The notes under the pieces were generated by a model. It made no database searches, was not told where the DNA came from, and was given only the letters and a program-made list of their open reading frames with translations. From assembly GCA_005885015.1 (NCBI GenBank), contig VAYG01000056.1:12657-25130 (forward strand): a DNA stretch of 12,474 nt, read 5' to 3'. This document shows positions 6,546 to 12,474 of this stretch, piece after piece. Positions within the stretch are counted from its first letter, which is position 1. Each line of letters begins with the position of its first letter. The DNA comes from Actinomycetota bacterium. Its GTDB lineage: Bacteria; Actinomycetota; UBA4738. A program made the translations under genes and the position numbers.

Positions 6546-7718
6546 TCAGCCGGTCAGCCGCCGCGCGCCGCGCTTGGCCAGCTGATCCGCGATGACCACC
6601 CGCTGGATCTCCGAGGTCCCCTCCCAGATCCGGTCGACCCGGAGCTCCCGGTAGAAGCGCTCGGCCACGTTCTCGCGCATGAACCCCCGGCCGCCGAAGA
6701 TCTGCACCGCCCGGTCGGCCACCCGGTTCGCCGCCTCGGACGCATACAGCTTCGCCATCGAGCACTGGGCGTGCTGGACCTTGAGGTCCTCGCCCTCGTC
6801 GATGCCCTGGGCCGTGCGATAGGTCATGAGCCGCGAGGCCCACAGCTCAGTGAGGGAGTCGGCCAGCATGAACTGGATGCCCTGGTAGTCGTAGATCGGC
6901 CGTCCGTAGGCGTGGCGCTCGCGGGCGAACGCGGTGGCGTCCTCGATCAGCCGCTCCATCGCGCCCAGCGCGCGGGCGGCGATCATCAGTCGTTCGTACC
7001 GGAACCACTCGTAGGCGAAGTGCATGCCGTCGCCCTCTTCGCCCACCAGGTGCGTGGCCGGCACCCGCACGTCCTCGAAGGCGAGCTCCCCGTGGTGATG
7101 GGCGTACGTGTGGCTGTACGCGGGCGTCCGGACCACGCGGATCCCGGGGGTGTCGAGGTCGACGATCAGCATCGCGTGCGTCCCCCGATGCGGGCCGCCG
7201 GTGAGCTTGCCCTGGAAGAACACGTAGTCCGAGAGGTTGAACGAGGTCACGTGCCACTTCACCCCGTTCAGGACGTAGTGGTCGCCGTCGCGGGTGACGG
7301 TGGCGCGGATACCGTCGACGTCGGACCCCGCGCCCTCCTCGGTGATGGCGTAGCACTCGCGCAGCTCCCCGCGGATCGTTGGGATGACCCATTTCTTCAT
7401 CTGGTAGTCCGAGGCGACGTTCGGCAGCCACCCGGCGGGGGTGTGGAGGACCCACCCGAGGGCGTTGGTCACCCGGCCGGTCTGTTCCTGGACCAGGACC
7501 TGCTGGAGGGTGGTGAAGCCCCCGCCGCCGAGCTCCTTCGGCATGTTGATGGCGTCGGACCCGAGCTCGTGGAGCCGCTCCTCGTGCTCCTTGACCACCT
7601 CCGGCGGGAGCTCGCCGCCGTTCATCTCGGCCTCGACCTCGTAGGGGATCAGCTCGTCGGCGAAGGTCCGGGCCCGCTCCTGGATGTCCCGGTCCTGCTC
7701 GGTAAGGGGAAAGCTCAT
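6546..7718 (-). CDS. acyl-CoA dehydrogenase family protein
   Basis: This 390-residue FAD-dependent enzyme would oxidise an acyl-CoA to the enoyl-CoA in the cytoplasm and pass electrons to an electron-transfer flavoprotein (not encoded here). Signature 1 appears as CYAITEEGAGSD (122-133). Signature 2 is QIFGGRGFMREN (339-350). The catalytic base is predicted as Glu366 in RIWEGTSEIQR, the position used by short- and medium-chain enzymes. Length is normal for the family, so it is not the longer DmdC type (about 590 residues). It is the first gene after a 68-base gap holding a palindromic operator candidate, and it leads into the aminotransferase and ATPase genes. GGAGG lies only 2 bases before ATG 7718, a short spacing. 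It probably acts on the carbon skeleton released from the imported compound, but the substrate cannot be read from the sequence. Confidence 0.95.
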   Translation of the reverse strand: MSFPLTEQDRDIQERARTFADELIPYEVEAEMNGGELPPEVVKEHEERLHELGSDAINMPKELGGGGFTTLQQVLVQEQTGRVTNALGWVLHTPAGWLPNVASDYQMKKWVIPTIRGELRECYAITEEGAGSDVDGIRATVTRDGDHYVLNGVKWHVTSFNLSDYVFFQGKLTGGPHRGTHAMLIVDLDTPGIRVVRTPAYSHTYAHHHGELAFEDVRVPATHLVGEEGDGMHFAYEWFRYERLMIAARALGAMERLIEDATAFARERHAYGRPIYDYQGIQFMLADSLTELWASRLMTYRTAQGIDEGEDLKVQHAQCSMAKLYASEAANRVADRAVQIFGGRGFMRENVAERFYRELRVDRIWEGTSEIQRVVIADQLAKRGARRLTG

Positions 7719-7738
7719 GACCTCCGTCCAGCCCGAAG

Positions 7739-7760
7739 TTTGACTGAACGTTCAGTCTAA
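7739..7760. promoter_or_regulatory. palindromic operator candidate (TetR-like) upstream of the acyl-CoA dehydrogenase
   Basis: GACTGAACGTTCAGTC (7742-7757) is a perfect 16-base palindrome. With TT (7739-7740) and AA (7759-7760) outside one mismatched pair, it forms a 22-base dyad with 20 matching positions. It lies 24 bases upstream of ATG 7718 in a 68-base gap, as expected for a repressor site controlling the acyl-CoA dehydrogenase, aminotransferase and ATPase genes. TetR-family regulators of acyl-CoA metabolism often bind such 16-22-base dyads. No regulator gene is in the window. Confidence 0.65.
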
Positions 7761-7786
7761 GTTGGGAGGGCGGGACGCCGCAAGGG

Positions 7787-8752
7787 CTACGTGGCCGGCA
7801 GCAGGGCGGGCTGGTCGATGGTGAGCGTTTTCGCGTCGGCGTCGAGCGTGGCATCGACGCCGAGGGGCAGCGCGGCGAGGTGCTTCCCGTGGCCGAGCGG
7901 GAGCTTGTACAGCACCGGGACACCCAGCGCCATCAGGTGCTTCTCCAGCACGTCCTCCAGCGACTTGGTGCGAGGCCATTCGGGCCGCTCCTCACTCCAG
8001 TCCGAGTGTTCCATGTCGCCGACGATGACCCCGGCCAAATGGTCCAGCTTCCCCGCCATCCGGAGCTGGATCAGATCGGCATCGAGCTCCCATGGCGGCG
8101 TGTGCACGTTCTCGAAGATGAAGATGCAGCCGTCGACGTCGAACTCGAACCGCGTTCCGACCGAGCGGACGAGAAGGCTCAGGTTGCCGCCAACCAGCGG
8201 CGCAGTGACCTTTCCTCCGACCAGGGTCCGCGAATACGGATCCTCGGGATCTCTTGGGATCTGGCCCGTCGTCTCGCCACGAAGGATCTTCAGAAGACGA
8301 TCCTTGTTGAACTGTGGCGTCTTCTCCCAGCCCATGCCCATCAGCCCGTTCGAGTAGAAGGTGGCCAGGCCGGCGCGGAGGAGAAAGGCGGTGTGCAGCG
8401 CCGTGACATCCGAGTAGCCGCAGAAGGGCTTGGGGTGCTCCGCCACCACGTCGTAGTCGATCAGGGGCAGGGTCTCCATTGCCCCGAACCCACCCTGCAG
8501 GCACTGCACCACGTCGACCTCGGAGTCGGCGAACATGGCGGTGACGTCGCGGGCGCGAACCTCCGGCGATCCCGCCATGTAGTCGTCGCGTTCCCATACG
8601 CTCTCGCCGAGCTTGACCCGATAGCCCATCGACTCCCACCACTCCACGCCGCGCAACACCTCGGACTTGTTGAAGTAGGGGCTAGAGGTCGCGGCCACGC
8701 CGATCGTGCCGCCGTCGGGCAGCGGCCTGCCGAAGACCGTCGCCCGCCGCAC
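7787..8752 (-). CDS. peptidase family S66 protein (LD-carboxypeptidase / MccF-like)
   Basis: This 321-residue serine carboxypeptidase-type hydrolase has all three S66 catalytic residues visible: Ser114 in CGYSDVTALH, Glu214 in FIFENVHT and His288 in LPLGHGKH. The oxyanion region QGGFG (86-90) precedes the nucleophile, and APLVGGNLSLL (184-194) is the conserved second-domain entry. S66 enzymes cleave L,D-bonds in murein peptides (LdcA) or amide bonds in microcin C-type conjugates (MccF). No signal peptide is present, so it acts in the cytoplasm on recycled or imported substrate. GTG 8752 follows directly on the TAG of the creatininase-family gene (no gap), with GGGAG 9 bases upstream. Its place between a creatininase-family gene and an acyl-CoA dehydrogenase suggests a scavenging or conjugate-cleaving role rather than wall turnover, but that is inference. 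Confidence 0.92.
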   Translation of the reverse strand: MRRATVFGRPLPDGGTIGVAATSSPYFNKSEVLRGVEWWESMGYRVKLGESVWERDDYMAGSPEVRARDVTAMFADSEVDVVQCLQGGFGAMETLPLIDYDVVAEHPKPFCGYSDVTALHTAFLLRAGLATFYSNGLMGMGWEKTPQFNKDRLLKILRGETTGQIPRDPEDPYSRTLVGGKVTAPLVGGNLSLLVRSVGTRFEFDVDGCIFIFENVHTPPWELDADLIQLRMAGKLDHLAGVIVGDMEHSDWSEERPEWPRTKSLEDVLEKHLMALGVPVLYKLPLGHGKHLAALPLGVDATLDADAKTLTIDQPALLPAT

Positions 8753-9568
8753 CTACAGGTGCTCCCGCGGCTCGCGCCGCTCGGGCAGGGGCTTCTCCAG
8801 CAACTCGCGAACGTAGCCCACGCATTCCTCCACCGCGGCCTCCAGGAAACGTTTCCCCTTCTCCGCGGTGGCCAGCGTGGGCGACGCTTGGACCCCGGTC
8901 CGGCTGAACGAGGACCACCACGGCATCAGCCGCAGCGGCCCGTCCGCCCACCACTCCAGGCGGGCGTTCTCCCCCGCGGGATATCCCTGCTCGTCCACGG
9001 CCTTGTCCATGGCCACCGCGTCCGGGTCGATGGCGAGGTAGATGGAGGTCTCCAGCTCGTCCGCGTGCGCCATGCCCCCGAAGCCTGATTCCCGGATCTC
9101 CTCGACGGCCTCGATCCCGCGCTTCGACACCAGGTAGAAGGCCGCCGCCGCCAGAACGTTCGGATGATCGATCATGACCAGGCGGGCCGCCATCTCCACG
9201 AGGTTCTGGTTGGACCCGTGGCCGTTGTAGTAGAGCATCCGCTTGAATCCGTGATGGGCCAGGGAGGTCCCCACGTCCTTGCAGTAGCGGCAGAACGTCT
9301 CCCAGCCGATCGAGATGGGCCCGGGGAAGTCCATGTGGTGCGGGTCGTACCCGTGGGGGATGGTGGGGAGCAGGACGATCTCGTCAGGGGCTTCCTCGGC
9401 CGCCCGCCGGCAGATCTCCGAGATGATCCGGTCGTCGGTGTCCACGGGCAGATGCGGTCCGTGGTCCTCGAGCGTTCCCACCGGGATCAGGCACACCCGG
9501 TCTTCGGCCGCGGCCCTGCGGACCTCGGGCCAGGTCAGGCGCTCATAGAGCAGCGGTCGTCCCCACAT
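8753..9568 (-). CDS. creatininase-family amidohydrolase, substrate unknown
   Basis: This 271-residue metal-dependent amidohydrolase shows the family metal-site motifs: LIPVGTLEDHGPHLPVDTD with Glu34, His36 and Asp45, then NGHGSN with His117, and HADELETS with Glu171. From memory of Pseudomonas creatininase, the second histidine motif there is NGHYEN and a tryptophan precedes the EHGG segment. Here these are NGHGSN and Gly, so creatinine hydrolysis is doubtful. The wider family includes formamide and peptide-bond hydrolases such as ArfB and MftE. ATG 9568 has AAGGAGG about 12 bases upstream, overlapping the C45 gene stop; the spacing is long but no better start is in frame. It lies 18 bases after the C45 gene and abuts the S66 gene. 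No other mycofactocin or creatine-pathway gene is present. Confidence 0.92.
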   Translation of the reverse strand: MWGRPLLYERLTWPEVRRAAAEDRVCLIPVGTLEDHGPHLPVDTDDRIISEICRRAAEEAPDEIVLLPTIPHGYDPHHMDFPGPISIGWETFCRYCKDVGTSLAHHGFKRMLYYNGHGSNQNLVEMAARLVMIDHPNVLAAAAFYLVSKRGIEAVEEIRESGFGGMAHADELETSIYLAIDPDAVAMDKAVDEQGYPAGENARLEWWADGPLRLMPWWSSFSRTGVQASPTLATAEKGKRFLEAAVEECVGYVRELLEKPLPERREPREHL

Positions 9569-9586
9569 ACGATGCGGTCCCCTCCT

Positions 9587-10768
9587 TCAGCTCGCGGCGA
9601 TGACGCCGGTCAGATCGATCTCCTCGTAGGGCGTCGTGCACGGGTATCCCGGAGCGACCCACATCCGGCCCCGCTCCACGTCGAACACGGTCGAGAACAG
9701 GACCGACGCCGCCTCGTCCCCGTCGCGGGGGTCGGCATGGCGGCAGATGGCCTGCGGCCGGCTCTCGTGGTCCTGGAGGATCGCCATGACGTCCTCGGGC
9801 GTCTCGGGCGGTCGCTCCTCGAGGAGCTGGAGGAGTCGCTCGTACCGCGAGACGCTCCCCGGCGACGGGGCCGGCCCCATGTCGCCGAGCTCGGGATCGA
9901 GGTAGTGGTTCGTGTGGGGCCCCGGACCCGAAAGCAACGAGTGCCGGCGGCCGGTGGTCTCGACGATGAACGTGTCGCCGCCGCGGAACGCGAAGACGTG
10001 CCCGTACCCCCCGGCCCGTCCGGGCATGGCCGCCCGCTTCACCGCATCGGGCCGGTCCCCCGCTTCCAGGGTGTGGCGCGACACGAACACCCGAGGGACG
10101 CCCGGCTCGTCGTCGGAGGCCACCAGCGACTGGATGCCCTGGGCCCCGCCCAGGTCGTTCATGCCGACAGCCGGCAGGCAGCACACCACGGTGGGCGACA
10201 CGACGGTGGGGGAGCCGAGACCGGGAATGTCGATGACCACGGCGACGTTGCCCTCGTCTCCCGAAAGCCACTGCTCGTTGTGCCCGAGCAAGGTGAACCC
10301 GGGCCCGCTGACGGCGAACGTCGAGCAGCGGTCGGGGTCGATCCTGGGCCTGGGCGCGGGGGTCATGCCGGCGTCCGTCTGAAGGAACGACATTCGACCG
10401 GTCTGGGGTTCCAGCAGGAGCTCCAGCTCCTCGAACGCGTTGACCGCGAACAGCTCCCAGACGGGGACCATGGCGCCTTCCGCCATCCCCTTGAGCAATT
10501 CGGTATAGGTGGGGAGCTCCGCTTCGGCCGCAACCAGGTAGGGGGCAAGGAACCCCTGGAGCTGCCGCGAAGCGATCCCGCGGCGCTCCAGGTACTCGTG
10601 GTAGAAGCCGAGCGAGCGCTCCACGAGATCCCCGAGCGCCCGGCCGACGTGCTGGCCCCGCTCTCGGGGCGCGCCGCGCCGTCCGATCGGAGATTGGGCC
10701 CGCGGCTCAGACGTCCATTGTTGCCCACTGCCCCCGGCATGACCACCAGCAGGCCGAACTTCCGGCAT
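9587..10768 (-). CDS. C45 family Ntn-hydrolase (acyl-CoA:6-aminopenicillanate acyltransferase-like)
   Basis: The C45 family consists of self-processing N-terminal nucleophile amidases. Starting from ATG 10768, the protein has 393 residues. The family entry motif GAPRERGQHVGRALG is at 32-46, and the predicted nucleophile is Cys148 in DRCSTFAVSG, followed by LGHNEQW (161-167). Autocleavage before Cys148 would give an alpha chain of about 16 kDa and a beta chain of about 27 kDa. Relatives include fungal isopenicillin acyltransferase and insect Tan, which cleaves beta-alanyl amides. No signal peptide is visible. The start is uncertain: about 30 low-complexity residues precede the usual N-terminal motif, an in-frame ATG lies at 10783, and neither has a good ribosome-binding site. 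It is the first gene of the minus-strand cluster and probably cleaves an amide or peptide bond in the imported compound; specificity is unknown. Confidence 0.85.
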   Translation of the reverse strand: MPEVRPAGGHAGGSGQQWTSEPRAQSPIGRRGAPRERGQHVGRALGDLVERSLGFYHEYLERRGIASRQLQGFLAPYLVAAEAELPTYTELLKGMAEGAMVPVWELFAVNAFEELELLLEPQTGRMSFLQTDAGMTPAPRPRIDPDRCSTFAVSGPGFTLLGHNEQWLSGDEGNVAVVIDIPGLGSPTVVSPTVVCCLPAVGMNDLGGAQGIQSLVASDDEPGVPRVFVSRHTLEAGDRPDAVKRAAMPGRAGGYGHVFAFRGGDTFIVETTGRRHSLLSGPGPHTNHYLDPELGDMGPAPSPGSVSRYERLLQLLEERPPETPEDVMAILQDHESRPQAICRHADPRDGDEAASVLFSTVFDVERGRMWVAPGYPCTTPYEEIDLTGVIAAS

Positions 10769-10793
10769 GGGAGGGCCGTCCATACTTCGAGCA
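10769..10793. promoter_or_regulatory. divergent start region between the C45 gene and the membrane-anchored hypothetical
   Basis: Only 25 bases separate the two predicted starts, and neither gene has a clear Shine-Dalgarno sequence. CATACT (10781-10786) ends 7 bases before ATG 10794 and could be a -10 element giving a leaderless plus-strand transcript. No convincing -35 was seen on either strand, so both promoters would have to overlap the opposite coding sequence. Confidence 0.3.
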
Positions 10794-11690
10794 ATGAGCA
10801 ACTGGCTGGGAGCCGGTGCGGGGCGCGTCGCCCTCATCGCGGTGGCCGTGGCGGTGGGATGGACGGTGCTGTTCCTGTCAGGTCCTCGCACCGAGTTGCC
10901 CACGACGGTGCTTTCGCCCTCCGTGCCGCATCCAGGCGAGGCTCCGGCCCGATTCGGCGACATCTACCTGTGCTCGCTGGACGCGCCCTACCGGGCGTTC
11001 TCGCACCCAGCCCCTCTCTATTACGCCCCGAACCACCCGCTCCTTCCCCCTTGGGACGATCGACCCGACCGTTGTTTCTCCTCGGCGTCCCAGGCCCAGG
11101 CCGCCGGGTACTCGGCTGCTCCTGGACCTGCCGGCTCCCAGGAGGTGGACGGCGTCTACCTGCTCCCCGCCCGGACCTTCGACCCGGCCGGGTTCGTGTC
11201 CCAGTGCATGCGGGCGGCCACGCGCCTCGGGTTCGCCGTGCCCTGCCCCAAGCTCCTTCCGAACCCTCCCCCCGGCCAGGATGCCCCGAGGTGCGGTTCG
11301 CCGGGGGGCGTGGTCTTCGTCCCGACGCCTCCCGGCTACACGAGGACACTGGGGACGCAACCGAGCTTGCTGATCGCCGCGTACCGACAGGGACGTGGGG
11401 TCCTTCGGGTCGGCTACGAGCCCTATTACGCGAACTACGTCCTGTGTCCCGACGCTCGACCGCTTCAGAGGATCCCGCTCGACCGGTCGCTGGACAGCGC
11501 ATCCTATGTACGAGGCGAGTTGCTCATCTGTCGCGACGACAGCGGGTTGCGGGGCTATCTGATCGCGCGTTGGCTGGAACGCGGCGCCGTCTACCAGGTC
11601 GCCCTCAACGGCGGGGACGGACAGACCAACCGCGAGCTCCTGCTGGCGGTCGCTGCGGGGATCCACCTCGTCGCGCCCCCGGCCCCATAA
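10794..11690 (+). CDS. hypothetical membrane-anchored extracytoplasmic protein
   Basis: I do not recognise this gene. From ATG 10794 it encodes 298 residues; an in-frame ATG at 10767 would add nine residues and overlap the divergent C45 start. Residues about 10-29 are a single hydrophobic segment with no lipobox, consistent with an uncleaved signal anchor, and the remainder is predicted to be outside the membrane. Seven cysteines (60, 94, 138, 151, 167, 218, 246) are spread through that domain and could form disulfides. The segment RCFSSASQAQAAGYSAAP (93-110) resembles the C-F-x-S-x-x-x-A-x-A-A-G-Y pattern of small Ada-like or secreted-nuclease-associated modules, but this is only a resemblance. 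Pro/Gly-rich stretches are frequent. The neighbouring ATPase gene starts 29 bases downstream. No function is proposed. Confidence 0.75.
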   Translation: MSNWLGAGAGRVALIAVAVAVGWTVLFLSGPRTELPTTVLSPSVPHPGEAPARFGDIYLCSLDAPYRAFSHPAPLYYAPNHPLLPPWDDRPDRCFSSASQAQAAGYSAAPGPAGSQEVDGVYLLPARTFDPAGFVSQCMRAATRLGFAVPCPKLLPNPPPGQDAPRCGSPGGVVFVPTPPGYTRTLGTQPSLLIAAYRQGRGVLRVGYEPYYANYVLCPDARPLQRIPLDRSLDSASYVRGELLICRDDSGLRGYLIARWLERGAVYQVALNGGDGQTNRELLLAVAAGIHLVAPPAP

Positions 11691-11704
11691 CGAGCGTTTC
11701 CCGG

Positions 11705-11710
11705 TACCCT
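11705..11710 (+). promoter_or_regulatory. possible -10 element for a leaderless AAA+ ATPase transcript
   Basis: TACCCT lies 9 bases upstream of ATG 11720 and fits the TAnnnT pattern common in actinobacteria. No ribosome-binding site precedes the ATG, which would fit leaderless translation. No -35 is evident, so this is weak. Confidence 0.25.
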
Positions 11711-11719
11711 GTCTCGTCT

Positions 11720-12474
11720 ATGCCGGAGACGACCACCCAGCGCGCGAGGACGACCGGCGAGCTGCTCGCCTCGGGGTATCCCGACCGCAGCGTCAAGGAA
11801 GAGCTTCGCCACAATCTGCTGGAGAAGCTGGCCGTCGGCGACCCCCTGTTCCCCTCGATCGTGGGGTTCGACGAGTCGGTCATCCCCTCACTGGAGCGAG
11901 GGATCCTGGCCGGCCACGATCTCATCCTGCTCGGGGAGCGGGGGCAGGCGAAGACCCGGCTGATCCGCCACCTCGTCGAGCTCCTCGACGAGGAGACCCC
12001 GGTCATCGCGGGGTGCGAGGTCAACGACCATCCCTTCCGGCCGATCTGCGCCCGGTGCCGAGCCATGGTGGAGGCGGAGGGCGACGCCGTGCCGATCACG
12101 TGGCTTCCCCGGGACCGGCGCTACGCGGAGAAGCTGGCCACGCCCGACACGAGCGTGGCCGACCTGATCGGGGACGTCGATCCGATCCGCGTGGCAGAGG
12201 GGCGGTATCTCTCGGACGAGCTGACCATCCACTACGGGCTGATCCCCAGGACGAACCGGGGGATCGTCGCCATCAACGAACTGCCCGATCTCCCCGAGCG
12301 CATCCAGGTCGCTTTGTTCAACATCCTTGAGGAGCGGGACGTCCAGATCCGCGGCTATCAGGTCCGGTTGCCCCTGGATCTGCTTTTGGTGGCGACGGCG
12401 ACCCCCGAGAACTACACCCACCGCGGCCGGATCGTCTCACCCTTGAAGGACCGGTTCGGCACGCAGGTCCGGAC
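11720..12474 (+). CDS. magnesium chelatase-like (ChlI/COG1239-type) AAA+ ATPase, 3' truncated by window edge
   Basis: The frame is open from ATG 11720 to the window end (251 complete codons). After an N-terminal helix region come GERGQAKT (72-79, Walker A, Lys78) and GIVAINELPDL (181-191), with a Walker B-like strand in which Asn186-Glu187 replaces the usual Asp-Glu. ERIQVALFNILEERDVQIRGY and a PLKDRFG segment (241-247) follow, as in the MoxR/ChlI AAA+ group. Between the Walker motifs lie Cys99, His104, Cys110 and Cys113, spaced like a small zinc site. Family members form hexameric rings and often work with a von Willebrand A-domain partner encoded next door; that partner would lie beyond the window. 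This is unlikely to be a true chlorophyll or cobalamin chelatase subunit without such genes nearby. It has no visible link to the transport cluster. Confidence 0.9.
   Translation, partial: MPETTTQRARTTGELLASGYPDRSVKEELRHNLLEKLAVGDPLFPSIVGFDESVIPSLERGILAGHDLILLGERGQAKTRLIRHLVELLDEETPVIAGCEVNDHPFRPICARCRAMVEAEGDAVPITWLPRDRRYAEKLATPDTSVADLIGDVDPIRVAEGRYLSDELTIHYGLIPRTNRGIVAINELPDLPERIQVALFNILEERDVQIRGYQVRLPLDLLLVATATPENYTHRGRIVSPLKDRFGTQVR

Noticed and set aside
1..7718. Complete DMSP demethylation pathway (DmdA plus DmdC)
   Set aside because: The acyl-CoA dehydrogenase is 390 residues, not the longer DmdC type of about 590, and no DmdB ligase or DmdD hydratase is present.
7769..7779. GGCG-GGA-CGCC hairpin after the S66 gene as a terminator
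   Set aside because: Only a 4-base-pair stem with a 3-base loop and no T-run on the minus strand. Such repeats are expected by chance in DNA this GC-rich.
8753..9568. MftE of a mycofactocin cluster or a creatinine-creatine-sarcosine pathway
   Set aside because: No MftA-D/F genes, creatinase or sarcosine oxidase occur in the window, and the residue pattern does not fit creatininase.

Overview
The window is a gene-dense stretch of very GC-rich bacterial DNA with strong GC preference at third codon positions. It uses several GTG starts, has tight gene spacing, two possible leaderless starts and a Tat-type lipoprotein signal. Together these suggest an Actinomycetota-like lineage or another high-GC soil lineage. 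That placement is an inference, because no rRNA or other phylogenetic marker is present. No mobile element, CRISPR array, tRNA or rRNA was seen, and no gap between genes exceeds about 110 bases.

Region 1 (1-4054, plus strand) starts with the 3' part of a GcvT/DmdA-like folate-dependent enzyme. A 106-base leader follows, with a candidate promoter and two inverted repeats. Then come three genes of a spermidine/putrescine-type ABC importer: a Tat lipoprotein binding protein (potD-like) and two permeases (potB-like, potC-like), each overlapping the next. The last codons of the binding protein appear to be shifted out of frame by one extra A at about 2113-2115. Skipping that base restores a family-like C-terminus.

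Region 2 (4058-10768, minus strand) converges on region 1 with only 3 bases between stop codons. In transcription order it holds a C45 (acyl-CoA:6-APA acyltransferase-like) Ntn amidohydrolase, a creatininase-family amidohydrolase, an S66 LdcA/MccF-like serine carboxypeptidase, an acyl-CoA dehydrogenase, a class III (GSA-aminomutase-like) aminotransferase, and the potA-like ATPase of the importer. A near-perfect palindrome resembling a TetR-type operator lies just upstream of the acyl-CoA dehydrogenase. The transporter is thus split between two convergent transcription units, with its ATPase at the end of the catabolic operon. The simplest reading is a dedicated uptake-and-degradation system for a cationic or amide-linked nitrogen compound: import, amide hydrolysis by up to three unrelated hydrolases, transamination, acyl-CoA oxidation, and perhaps methyl-group removal by the GcvT-like enzyme. 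The substrate cannot be read from sequence.

Region 3 (10794-12474, plus strand) diverges from the C45 gene. It holds an unrecognised membrane-anchored, cysteine-containing extracytoplasmic protein and the 5' part of a magnesium-chelatase-like (ChlI/COG1239-type) AAA+ ATPase that runs off the window. This region looks unrelated to the transport and catabolic cluster.
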